The notes beneath the pieces were generated by a model, which saw only the letters and a list, made by a program, of their open reading frames with translations, was not told the origin of the DNA and did no database searches. Positions 1-5,835 of a stretch of DNA of 5,921 nt are shown here, one piece after another. Within the stretch, counting starts at the first letter, position 1; the number at the start of each line of letters is the position of its first letter. This DNA is from Cellvibrionales bacterium UBA1963 (lineage in GTDB: Bacteria; Pseudomonadota; Gammaproteobacteria; Pseudomonadales; UBA7434). A program made the position numbers and the translations under genes. The stretch covers positions 9,527-15,447 of the forward strand of contig DDED01000187.1 of assembly GCA_002336035.1 (NCBI GenBank). Reading direction: 5' to 3'.

Positions 1-253
1 GGGAGCCATAGTCGCCGGTTTCTGAAAACTCAAATGCAGTAATGCCTTTTAAGCTCTTACCTTTTGCTAGTGCATTCGCCTGTACTTCAACCTGTTCAGC
101 AATTCGATTCAACTCTTCTGCTGAGTCCGTGCTCGTCACTAAATTGGTAATCAATCGCCGTGTAGCGTCTGAAACACGCCGTTTAGCCGCCCATTCTTCG
201 TTACGCGGCTCTTTGGTTTCAGGCGTAGCAAAAGGATCAAATGATTCTGACAT
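1..253 (-). CDS. Probable PaaI/hotdog-family thioesterase, N-terminal part (runs off left edge)
   Basis: This is an open reading frame on the minus strand with its ATG at 253-251, continuing without a stop to base 1 (84 codons visible). The protein begins MSESFDPFATPE. It has a charged helical stretch with a DATRRLITNLV segment (about residues 30-40) and then an acidic helix ending near QANALAKGKS. Such a helical leader before the fold is familiar from PaaI-like acyl-CoA thioesterases with N-terminal extensions. The catalytic hotdog domain would lie outside the window, so the call rests on resemblance of the leader only. Thioesterases of this type hydrolyse acyl- or aryl-CoA esters in the cytoplasm. 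It follows the sulfotransferase by 89 bases on the same strand and may belong to the same operon; the upstream Shine-Dalgarno is weak (CAGGT). A conserved hypothetical protein is the main alternative. The opposite-strand frame over this stretch looks like a shadow. Confidence 0.55.
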   Translation of the reverse strand, partial: MSESFDPFATPETKEPRNEEWAAKRRVSDATRRLITNLVTSTDSAEELNRIAEQVEVQANALAKGKSLKGITAFEFSETGDYGS

Positions 254-342
254 ACATAGTTACCTGATAAATAAATAGTGAAGTTACTTTATGTGATAAG
301 CCATCGTCACACTTATTGATTCGCTATCACCGTAATCGATGA

Positions 343-1590
343 TCATACAAGAAATCTATTCGCATAAAAATCAAATTGTTTACGAAGTGCATCAGAGTCT
401 ACACCAAACTGGCCCTTCAAATCGTAAATAACACGACCATAACTTTCTTTATGCTGCTCGACAAAATGACGTAACTGTTGCTCAGCCTTATTTGTCATAG
501 TTAAACCAGCTCGCTGATAGATTCTCTCTACACTATCAACATCATTTTTAATGAGATCATCAAACTTAATGTCAATACTTTGTTCGGTAGGCAAATTATC
601 ACGATCTCGCATACATGCTCGTAACAGATGATCGACTCGGGCTATCCAATACGCTGCCAACTGCTCAGTCATCACCCCATGACGACTTAGCCGTTGGCCA
701 TAGGCCATAATAGTAATCGCTGACTGAATCACCGCCACGGGATCTCGGTGCGTAATGGCAACAGTGGCATCAGGGAAGACCTTATGCAAAATATTCAGCT
801 GTTCTAGGTGTTGCGGGCACTTCAAAACCCAACGAGTTGGCCTATCATTATTTCTTTGCTGCCACGTTAACAGCTTAAGCACATCGCGCATGTATTCATA
901 TTGATACGTTTGATCTTCATTGTAATAGTGATCTCGCCACCGTGGTGAATGGCTCAACCATTCATAATTATAAGAACCAAAATTAGGGCCCATTAGCTCG
1001 AGCTCTTCGTGAATATGATCAGGATTCATAGGATGCATCGCAGCCACTAAAGGCGTCATAGCCTGCATCGCCTGCCATGCTTCTTCACAGCGCTGATAGC
1101 GAGGATCGACACCTTCAGCCGTTAAAGGCTCATTGGGTCGTGGAACTGGCTCATAGCTTTCCCAGAGCGGCAAAGCTCGCAGCCGCTGATCTGCAGCCAT
1201 TAAATTGAGTAAATGAGTCGTACCCGAACGTGGTAAGCCAGCAACAATAATCGGCTGTTCTATTACTGTTTTTTTAATTTCCGGATACAAAAACCATTGG
1301 TGCTGTATCAACAAACGACTGGTCGCATGCTGAAGTAATTTATTACGCAACGATAAGCGGCCAATGCCATTTATATTCACGTCGTTATTCCATTCATCGC
1401 ACAGTAAATCAAGACGCTCGATAAAACCTTCATCACCCCAATCGCTTAGCCCTACTGTCGCTTCAGCTTCAGCCATTATCGATGTTCGATTTAGTTCAAC
1501 ATTCAGCGTTTCACCGTATTGGCGTGCCGCCTGTTGAATATCATTTAACTTAGGATTGGCTAAATCATCAATTAATATATCTGCGGCCAT
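343..1590 (-). CDS. Sulfotransferase family protein (Sulfotransfer_3 type)
   Basis: This 415-residue cytoplasmic protein is expected to transfer a sulfuryl group from PAPS to a hydroxyl or amine of a small molecule. The PAPS 5'-phosphosulfate loop is clear: IIVAGLPRSGTTHLLNLMA at about residues 114-132, with PRSGTT at 120-125. The 3'-phosphate-binding region is also present: VFPDATVAITHRDPVAVIQS at 271-290, with Arg282 and Ser290 as the expected ligands, preceded by WVLKCPQHLEQL (254-265). No signal peptide or membrane segment is seen, and the length suits this bacterial subgroup. It starts 43 bases after the stop of the upstream LLM gene and has only a weak GAGA-like ribosome site, so it probably depends on readthrough from the operon. 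The PAPS fold is confident. The acceptor is unknown; from its neighbours I infer a hydroxylated hydrophobic compound, for example a product of the adjacent P450. Confidence 0.9.
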   Translation of the reverse strand: MAADILIDDLANPKLNDIQQAARQYGETLNVELNRTSIMAEAEATVGLSDWGDEGFIERLDLLCDEWNNDVNINGIGRLSLRNKLLQHATSRLLIQHQWFLYPEIKKTVIEQPIIVAGLPRSGTTHLLNLMAADQRLRALPLWESYEPVPRPNEPLTAEGVDPRYQRCEEAWQAMQAMTPLVAAMHPMNPDHIHEELELMGPNFGSYNYEWLSHSPRWRDHYYNEDQTYQYEYMRDVLKLLTWQQRNNDRPTRWVLKCPQHLEQLNILHKVFPDATVAITHRDPVAVIQSAITIMAYGQRLSRHGVMTEQLAAYWIARVDHLLRACMRDRDNLPTEQSIDIKFDDLIKNDVDSVERIYQRAGLTMTNKAEQQLRHFVEQHKESYGRVIYDLKGQFGVDSDALRKQFDFYANRFLV

Positions 1591-1633
1591 AAAGTATTCT
1601 CAAACTGCTAGTAGGTGAAAGGCTAGAACTGTC

Positions 1634-2632
1634 TTAGTCTTTAAAAACACCGGTTCCTGATTCACCGATATTCGGAAAGACTTTATGCTCAAAAGTATGC
1701 AAGCTATGCCAGGAAGTTGTAGGAGATAAGCCTCCAACCAGTGGTGATAAAATCAATGGTTCGTTTTTATGCATGGTATTGAACTGCTCAATCATCTGCT
1801 CAGCGGTTAATACTGTGTACTTACCGCTGTCACGCAAACTCTTTTTATCGCTATAAAAAGAGTACGGCGATGGCACACCCGACTTTTCAGCCCACTCAGC
1901 GTAAGAGTTTTGTTCATGCATTGCGTGCGGAGCCAACTCTTCCCAAAAAGCATCGGGGTCGTCGGCTGCAAAATAGCATGTGGCTGGCTGCTTGGCACTC
2001 GCGCCCATGTCAGGCTTACCTAAGCGTTTTAATTCTGCGCGATATTCTTCGAAAACTTCGGGAATAGCGGGAATAAAATAATCGGCATCTCTGGCTGCAC
2101 GCCTAGCAGCGACTTTAGTACTGCCACCCATTACGAGCATTGGCATAGCATCAGGTTTTGGTGTCACCACAATCTCACGACCTAAATATTGAAATGGCTC
2201 ACCGCTTAAAGCTTTTCGTAAAAAAGGCATTATCATGTCCATATAAGCCTTACGGTCGCTTAAAGATTTACCAATCGCATTAAATTCTTCCTCACGATAG
2301 CCGGCACTAATAATAGGTACAACACGGCCATTACTCACTAAGCTTAAGACCGCTAAGTCTTCAGCCAAACGAACAGGGTCATGTAATGGTGCGATTAACG
2401 CGGACAAATGAATTTGGATTTTTTTTGTTCGCGCCGCAAAGGCACCCGCCATCACACGTGATGAGGGTAAATAGCCATCGTCAGAACCATGATGCTCTGA
2501 CACTACAACAGCTAAAAAGTTATGTCGGTCAGCCCATTCTACTTGATCGACAGCTGCTTGATACAACTCTGCACGCGAAGCATGACAAAAATCAGGTCGG
2601 CGTAAATCATAACGAGTCATTAAAAGAGGCAT
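1634..2632 (-). CDS. LLM-class (luciferase-like) flavin-dependent oxidoreductase, LuxA-like subgroup
   Basis: This is a 332-residue TIM-barrel flavoenzyme of the bacterial luciferase-like superfamily. Members use FMN or F420 for monooxygenation or hydride transfer; the cofactor cannot be decided here. Visible signatures are SEHHGSDDGYLPSS (45-58, the EHH of the LuxA-like flavin site), HDPVRLAEDLAVL (84-96), NGRVVPIISAGYREEEF (101-117), the phosphate-binding MGGSTKVAARRAA (168-180) and a C-terminal GGLSPTTSWHSL (300-311), close to the family's usual end. Its ATG shares one base with the stop of the upstream LLM gene (TAATG) and is preceded by AAGGAG five bases away, so translational coupling is likely. 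It is longer than its partner and belongs to a different subgroup, so the pair does not look like a recent duplication. The family is certain; the substrate is unknown. Confidence 0.92.
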   Translation of the reverse strand: MPLLMTRYDLRRPDFCHASRAELYQAAVDQVEWADRHNFLAVVVSEHHGSDDGYLPSSRVMAGAFAARTKKIQIHLSALIAPLHDPVRLAEDLAVLSLVSNGRVVPIISAGYREEEFNAIGKSLSDRKAYMDMIMPFLRKALSGEPFQYLGREIVVTPKPDAMPMLVMGGSTKVAARRAARDADYFIPAIPEVFEEYRAELKRLGKPDMGASAKQPATCYFAADDPDAFWEELAPHAMHEQNSYAEWAEKSGVPSPYSFYSDKKSLRDSGKYTVLTAEQMIEQFNTMHKNEPLILSPLVGGLSPTTSWHSLHTFEHKVFPNIGESGTGVFKD

Positions 2633-3504
2633 TAGTTCTCCTTATTAATAAATTCAGAAGCATACCACTGCAACTGCTCAATTTTTTCTTCTAACGGCGA
2701 ATCTGGTTGCCCCTTATAAACATCACGAAAACCAATGCCCACTCCGGTTACGCCAATATCGGCCAATTCCTCAAGTCCGTCCTTATCAAATGCTGCTGCA
2801 CCAGCACCCCATATATCAAAAGGCTTGTCTAACGTCCCGTACTCTTCTCTTAGTTCATTCAGGCGATTAATGTAGCCAAGCATTTCGGGAATATCTCCAC
2901 CAGCAGCTATCCAACCATCACCGACTTTCGCCGCTCGCTTTAAAGCGGGATCTGAATGACCACCAATAATAATTGGGGTTGGAACACCAGTAACGGGATT
3001 CATTCTATTGGCTGGCATAGTATGATGTTCTCCCTGATAACCAAAATATTCACCGGTTTCTAAACCACGAAAAATTTCAATCTGCTCATCAAAACGTTTA
3101 CCGCGTTTTGCCCAAGGGACGCCAGTCACAGCAAAATCTTCTTCCCAAGGGCTGATACCAATGCCAAAATCAAAACGGTTATTACTCATCGCCTGAATAC
3201 TTTGCACTTGTTTCGCTACCGAGGGAACTTGACGAATAGCCAATTTGTAAACTGAAGTAATTAATCGAATATTGCTCGTAACTGCTGCCATTGCCGTTAC
3301 AGCAACAAGGGATTCAACAAACGGCAAGGATTCTAGAAACTCGCGACTACCATCGTCATTATAGGGGTATTTAGAACTGGCTTCCTGTGGATAACATAGG
3401 CTATCAGGAACACTAATATAATCATAACCGGCCGCTTCAGTAGCTTGCGCTAAAGGCAGATAATGAGCTGGGTCACACATAGCAATACCATAACTGAACT
3501 TCAT
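2632..3504 (-). CDS. LLM-class flavin/F420-type oxidoreductase (TIGR03619-like)
   Basis: This 290-residue protein is a luciferase-like monooxygenase/reductase of the short, F420-type subgroup often annotated as TIGR03619-like. The N-terminal strand MKFSYGIAM leads into an LAQATEAAGYDYISVPDS segment (18-35). The central signature FDFGIGISPWEEDFAVTG (111-128) is followed by VPWAKRGKRFDEQIEIFRGL (129-148). The phosphate-binding stretch is IIIGGHSDPALKRAAKVGDG (178-197). It comes 68 bases after the P450 stop and has a good AAGGAG eight bases before its ATG, which fixes the start. It overlaps the next LLM gene by one base. By analogy it may use F420H2 or FMNH2 to oxidise or reduce a cyclic or unsaturated substrate; F420 is uncommon in Gammaproteobacteria, so FMN is equally possible. 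I am sure of the family but not of the cofactor or the reaction. Confidence 0.9.
   Translation of the reverse strand: MKFSYGIAMCDPAHYLPLAQATEAAGYDYISVPDSLCYPQEASSKYPYNDDGSREFLESLPFVESLVAVTAMAAVTSNIRLITSVYKLAIRQVPSVAKQVQSIQAMSNNRFDFGIGISPWEEDFAVTGVPWAKRGKRFDEQIEIFRGLETGEYFGYQGEHHTMPANRMNPVTGVPTPIIIGGHSDPALKRAAKVGDGWIAAGGDIPEMLGYINRLNELREEYGTLDKPFDIWGAGAAAFDKDGLEELADIGVTGVGIGFRDVYKGQPDSPLEEKIEQLQWYASEFINKEN
2638..2643 (-). promoter_or_regulatory. Shine-Dalgarno AAGGAG of the LuxA-like LLM gene
   Basis: AAGGAG on the minus strand lies inside the last codons of the upstream LLM gene, five bases before the ATG at 2632-2630. The stop of the upstream gene (TAA, 2634-2632) and the start share an A. 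This fixes the start codon and indicates translational coupling or reinitiation. Confidence 0.85.
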
Positions 3505-3512
3505 ACTATAAT

Positions 3513-3518
3513 CTCCTT
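3513..3518 (-). promoter_or_regulatory. Shine-Dalgarno AAGGAG of the F420-type LLM gene
   Basis: AAGGAG on the minus strand is eight bases before the ATG at 3504-3502, which supports that start. It is clearly stronger than the sites before the P450, sulfotransferase and thioesterase genes, suggesting the LLM proteins are translated well within the operon. Confidence 0.85.
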
Positions 3519-3572
3519 TTGAATTATTTTAAATTACTCGCTTTTGAAACATGACTAGCATACTTAACGCCA

Positions 3573-4976
3573 CTAGATCTTTTTTAACACAAGCGGCAAA
3601 TGATTTTGCGGCTTCGGAAATGGAAAATGCTGAATGGCATCAGGAAAACCTTGGCCATCAGTAAAAGAAAATTCATATCGCATAACGAGGCTTGCCATCA
3701 CCATTTTAAACAGCATATCGGCAAAATGAATACCTATACACTTATGTGCACCACCGCCAAACGGCGCCCATAAAAATGGATGTTGCTTATGCTCTTCACG
3801 GACAAAGCGATCAGGATCGAAACTGTGCGGATCACTCCACCACTCTTCCATGCGTTGAGTGTAGATGGGCGAAACCTGAATCGGAGTATGTGCAGGGATA
3901 TCAAAGCCACCAATCTCGGTTTCTTGAACGGTACGCCGCATAAACGCTGGCACTGATGGATGCAGTCTCTCAATCTCTTTAAACACATTGCCAGTATCAA
4001 CCATACTGGATAAATCATCGTACGTGATACGGTTACCACCGGCATCAGCCGAGCCCTTTGCCGCTACAATCGAGCGAACTTCTTCACGAATTCGCGATTG
4101 CCAGTCTTTATTATCAGCCAAATAACAACAGGCCATCGTTAATGCAGCAGTCGTTGTATCATGCGCAGCTAATAACAAAAAAATAAGATGTTTCGAAACA
4201 ACATCAGTGGGAAATAAATCGCCCGCCTCAGTGGTTTCTCTAGAGAAGAACGAGGCCATATCCGTACCCTCGCCATCACGACGCTGCGGCACTAGCTGAT
4301 TGAAAAAATTATCAAGATATCGCCGACCATTCATTCCCTTTCGATAGGCCAAACCCAAGCCAGGCCAGTCTTTTCGAATAATAGCCAAGGTTCCATCGCC
4401 CATAGCCAAAAAAGCATCGTTTAAACGTTGCGTTTCACCACCGACTAAATCGAGCCCCAAAAATACTTTTGCACCAACGTCTAACAGTAATTCTTTGACA
4501 TGCGGGTAAAATTCAAATGTAGTTATCCCTCCCCAAAGTTCTAACCGCTTGTCTATCACTGGGTGCATAGTATCAACGTAATTGCGCATGGCCGTGGTCT
4601 TAAAGGCCGTTTGCATAATTCGACGATGAAACTTATGTGCGTCAAAATCACGCATTAATAAACCGCCTTCAAAAAAGTGCTTGAGCGGCGCGTGATAACC
4701 CATTCGGGAAGAAAATACCTTATCGCGATCCAAAGTCAGTTGCTTGATATACTCAGGGCCTAAAGCCATGACAAATTTTTGAAAGGTCATGGAGGTGCGA
4801 AAGACATCGCCATACTTTTTGCGATTTTGGTCAATGACCTGAAAGGGTCGCTGAACGTAACTTAAAGTATATCCCAAGACAGGAATTCCATAATCGCCTG
4901 GCAGGTGATTGATATTGGTATTATCTTGGTATTGAACGTATTCTGGGTCTTCACTGAAGAAGTTTGGCTTACTCAT
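3573..4976 (-). CDS. Cytochrome P450, soluble bacterial type
   Basis: This is a complete 467-residue haem-thiolate monooxygenase that inserts one oxygen atom into an organic substrate using two electrons from a redox partner. The landmarks are in order: proline-rich entry LPGDYGIPVLG (25-35), C-helix HKFHRR (114-119), I-helix LLLAAHDTTTAA (267-278) with the acid-alcohol pair Asp273-Thr274, K-helix EIER (334-337, ExxR), FDPDRF (386-391), and the haem loop FGGGAHKCIG (406-415) with Cys413 as iron ligand. There is no N-terminal membrane anchor, so it is cytosolic. The I-helix has Ala271 where Gly is most usual. The general look is of the CYP51/CYP120/CYP136-like bacterial lineages rather than the short CYP101/107 type, but I do not assign a CYP family. 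It is the first gene of the leftward unit. Its ribosome site is weak (GGAAG four bases before ATG), and an in-frame stop upstream excludes a longer start. No ferredoxin or reductase lies nearby. Confidence 0.97.
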   Translation of the reverse strand: MSKPNFFSEDPEYVQYQDNTNINHLPGDYGIPVLGYTLSYVQRPFQVIDQNRKKYGDVFRTSMTFQKFVMALGPEYIKQLTLDRDKVFSSRMGYHAPLKHFFEGGLLMRDFDAHKFHRRIMQTAFKTTAMRNYVDTMHPVIDKRLELWGGITTFEFYPHVKELLLDVGAKVFLGLDLVGGETQRLNDAFLAMGDGTLAIIRKDWPGLGLAYRKGMNGRRYLDNFFNQLVPQRRDGEGTDMASFFSRETTEAGDLFPTDVVSKHLIFLLLAAHDTTTAALTMACCYLADNKDWQSRIREEVRSIVAAKGSADAGGNRITYDDLSSMVDTGNVFKEIERLHPSVPAFMRRTVQETEIGGFDIPAHTPIQVSPIYTQRMEEWWSDPHSFDPDRFVREEHKQHPFLWAPFGGGAHKCIGIHFADMLFKMVMASLVMRYEFSFTDGQGFPDAIQHFPFPKPQNHLPLVLKKI

Positions 4977-5069
4977 AAGACTTCCATTTAAAGATGATCG
5001 ATAGTTATTTATTTTATCCTAAAGTCTAATTATCATGCACTTAATGTTTTGTTGGATATTGACACGGGC

Positions 5070-5099
5070 TTGAGTTAAAGCAACACCGCTTTTTACAAT
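5070..5099 (+). promoter_or_regulatory. Possible sigma70-like promoter toward SnoaL-like gene
   Basis: TTGAGT (5070-5075) and TACAAT (5094-5099) are separated by 18 bases, matching the -35 consensus at four of six positions and the -10 at five of six. Transcription would start near 5106 and leave an untranslated leader of about 260 bases that includes the dyads listed below. The match is of the quality expected by chance in AT-rich DNA, so this is only a candidate. Confidence 0.2.
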
Positions 5100-5174
5100 C
5101 CTCGACATATGGCATTAAATCGGCGCTAAAGCACCCAAATTTTCGCCTCACCGGCCTAAACAGACGGCTTTTGT

Positions 5175-5187
5175 CTCAAGACTTGAG
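5175..5187. promoter_or_regulatory. Perfect palindrome CTCAAG-A-CTTGAG, candidate operator
   Basis: Two six-base arms, CTCAAG and CTTGAG, surround a single central A. The dyad is perfect and lies near the middle of the divergent region. A further CTTGAG half-site is at 5069-5074, about 113 bases away and overlapping the possible rightward promoter. The size suits a dimeric repressor of the TetR, GntR or MarR type, but I recognise no specific consensus. Confidence 0.35.
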
Positions 5188-5238
5188 CATCGACTCGCAG
5201 AAGATGTTTTATGACAGTGCGTTCATACTCTTAAAATT

Positions 5239-5263
5239 GCAAAAAAAATGCGTGATTTTTTGC
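5239..5263. repeat. AT-rich inverted repeat GCAAAAAA-N9-TTTTTTGC
   Basis: Perfect eight-base arms (5239-5246 and 5256-5263) flank a nine-base loop. The left arm continues as a run of eight A. As a hairpin it is weak because six of its eight pairs are A-T, and no long U tract follows, so it is a poor terminator. The phased A and T tracts could bend the DNA or bind a regulator between the two divergent genes. Confidence 0.4.
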
Positions 5264-5298
5264 TCTAGCACTTTTATTCTCCCTTTTTTATTGGTGAC

Positions 5299-5314
5299 GC
5301 AGCTACCCTGCTGC
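5299..5314 (+). repeat. Small hairpin GCAGC-N6-GCTGC upstream of SnoaL-like gene
   Basis: Five-base GC-rich arms with a six-base loop lie about 54 bases before the SnoaL-like start. The right arm overlaps a short GCTGCTGC repeat, so the left arm could also pair with a second register. No U tract follows, so it is not a terminator; it may be a leader stem or chance. Confidence 0.2.
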
Positions 5315-5320
5315 TGCAAA

Positions 5321-5348
5321 GTTTGACGATATAACCGCTAGATCAAAC
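5321..5348. promoter_or_regulatory. Inverted repeat GTTTGA-N16-TCAAAC, candidate operator
   Basis: Perfect six-base arms (5321-5326 and 5343-5348) span 28 bases just before the SnoaL-like ribosome site. The left arm overlaps TTGACG, which looks like a -35 element but has no usable -10 and would leave no room for a leader. A protein bound here could block expression of the SnoaL-like gene. Chance occurrence is possible with a spacer this long. Confidence 0.25.
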
Positions 5349-5367
5349 CATTAACAGGCGAATAACC

Positions 5368-5823
5368 ATGGACATAAGCACCTTAGTAGAAATAGAAAAG
5401 ATTCGTCAACTCAAAGCGCGCTACTTTCGCACCATGGACCAAAAAGACTGGCCTGCTTGGGAGCAAGTCTTCACCAAAAATGTACTCATCGATACCACAC
5501 AAGAAGGTTCACCATTAATTAACAGCCGACAGGAGTTTCGTGATTTTTTACCGCCGATGCTTGAAGGCGTCAAGACGGTTCATCATGGTCATACCTCTGA
5601 AATCACACTCACTGGCCCTTACTCAGCAACAGGCATCTGGGCAATGGAAGATAACTTATGGTGGCCAAAATCGGCTGGCGGTGGTCATTTGTGGGGCACA
5701 GGCTGGTATTTTGAAAAGTATGAAAAACAAGAAAACGAAGAATGGCTAATCGCAGAATTGGTCTTACGTAGAATTCGTGTCGAAATGAATGGTAAGCAGA
5801 CGTTTCCACCTGTAAATAGCTGA
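5368..5823 (+). CDS. SnoaL/NTF2-like family protein (SnoaL_4 type)
   Basis: This 151-residue cytoplasmic protein has the cone-shaped NTF2-like fold signature. It begins with the helix EIEKIRQLKARYFRTMDQKDW (about 8-28), the typical SnoaL_4 opening. It continues with WEQVFTKNVLID (31-42), RQEFRDFLPPML (54-65), the strand VKTVHHGHTSEITL (68-81), ATGIWAMEDNLWW (87-99) and GTGWYFEKYEK (110-120). Relatives include polyketide cyclases, ketosteroid isomerase-like enzymes, dehydratases and limonene epoxide hydrolase-like proteins, all acting on small hydrophobic molecules in a central pocket. Tyr19, Asp24 and His72/73/75 are candidate pocket residues, by analogy only. It is transcribed away from the P450 operon across a shared 391-base region, which suggests the same pathway or shared control. 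AGGCG lies seven bases before ATG as a modest ribosome site. The fold is confident; the reaction is unknown. Confidence 0.85.
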   Translation: MDISTLVEIEKIRQLKARYFRTMDQKDWPAWEQVFTKNVLIDTTQEGSPLINSRQEFRDFLPPMLEGVKTVHHGHTSEITLTGPYSATGIWAMEDNLWWPKSAGGGHLWGTGWYFEKYEKQENEEWLIAELVLRRIRVEMNGKQTFPPVNS

Positions 5824-5835
5824 AGAATATTGGAA

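Larger units (their letters stand above)
4977..5367. promoter_or_regulatory. Divergent intergenic region between P450 operon and SnoaL-like gene
   Basis: This 391-base stretch has no credible coding frame; only frames of a few codons occur. It must carry the promoters of both the leftward P450 unit and the rightward SnoaL-like gene. On the P450 side the DNA is AT-rich, and the minus strand shows -10-like hexamers TAAAAT (5016-5011) and GATAAT (5034-5029), neither with a convincing -35 partner. The region also contains three perfect short dyads and one small hairpin, listed separately. No regulator gene is visible, so any operator would be read by a protein encoded elsewhere. Confidence 0.6.

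Noticed and set aside
42..278. Plus-strand open frame of 78 codons at the left edge
   Set aside because: It lies opposite the minus-strand thioesterase-like frame, has no family resemblance or good ribosome site, and the minus-strand frame reads as a normal bacterial protein.
293..330. GTGATA and TATCAC arms with ATAAG/CTTAT inside, between the sulfotransferase and thioesterase genes
   Set aside because: The arms are far apart, the inner pairings compete, and no U tract follows on either strand, so it does not qualify as a terminator.
2419..2426. Run of eight A (minus strand) inside the LuxA-like LLM gene, a possible slippage site
   Set aside because: It encodes Lys-Lys in an intact conserved frame, and no alternative downstream product or stimulatory structure is evident.
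2386..2694. Plus-strand open frame of 102 codons across the LLM junction
   Set aside because: It is antisense to two well-supported LLM genes, including conserved motifs; its sequence shows no domain and it is best read as a shadow.
3734..4045. Minus-strand frame of 103 codons inside the P450 gene
   Set aside because: It is out of frame with the P450 haem-binding region and has no recognisable features.
4973..4987. Four-codon minus-strand mini-frame (MEVL) whose TGA overlaps the P450 ATG
   Set aside because: An ATGA overlap could suggest a leader peptide, but there is no ribosome site before it and such tiny frames are common by chance.
5059..5064. Perfect TTGACA -35 hexamer on the plus strand
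   Set aside because: No -10 hexamer occurs at 16-18 bases; the nearest good one (TACAAT at 5094) is 29 bases away.
5323..5351. TTGACG as a -35 element for the SnoaL-like gene
   Set aside because: The hexamer at the right spacing (AACCAT) is a poor -10, and the start site would fall on or after the ribosome site.
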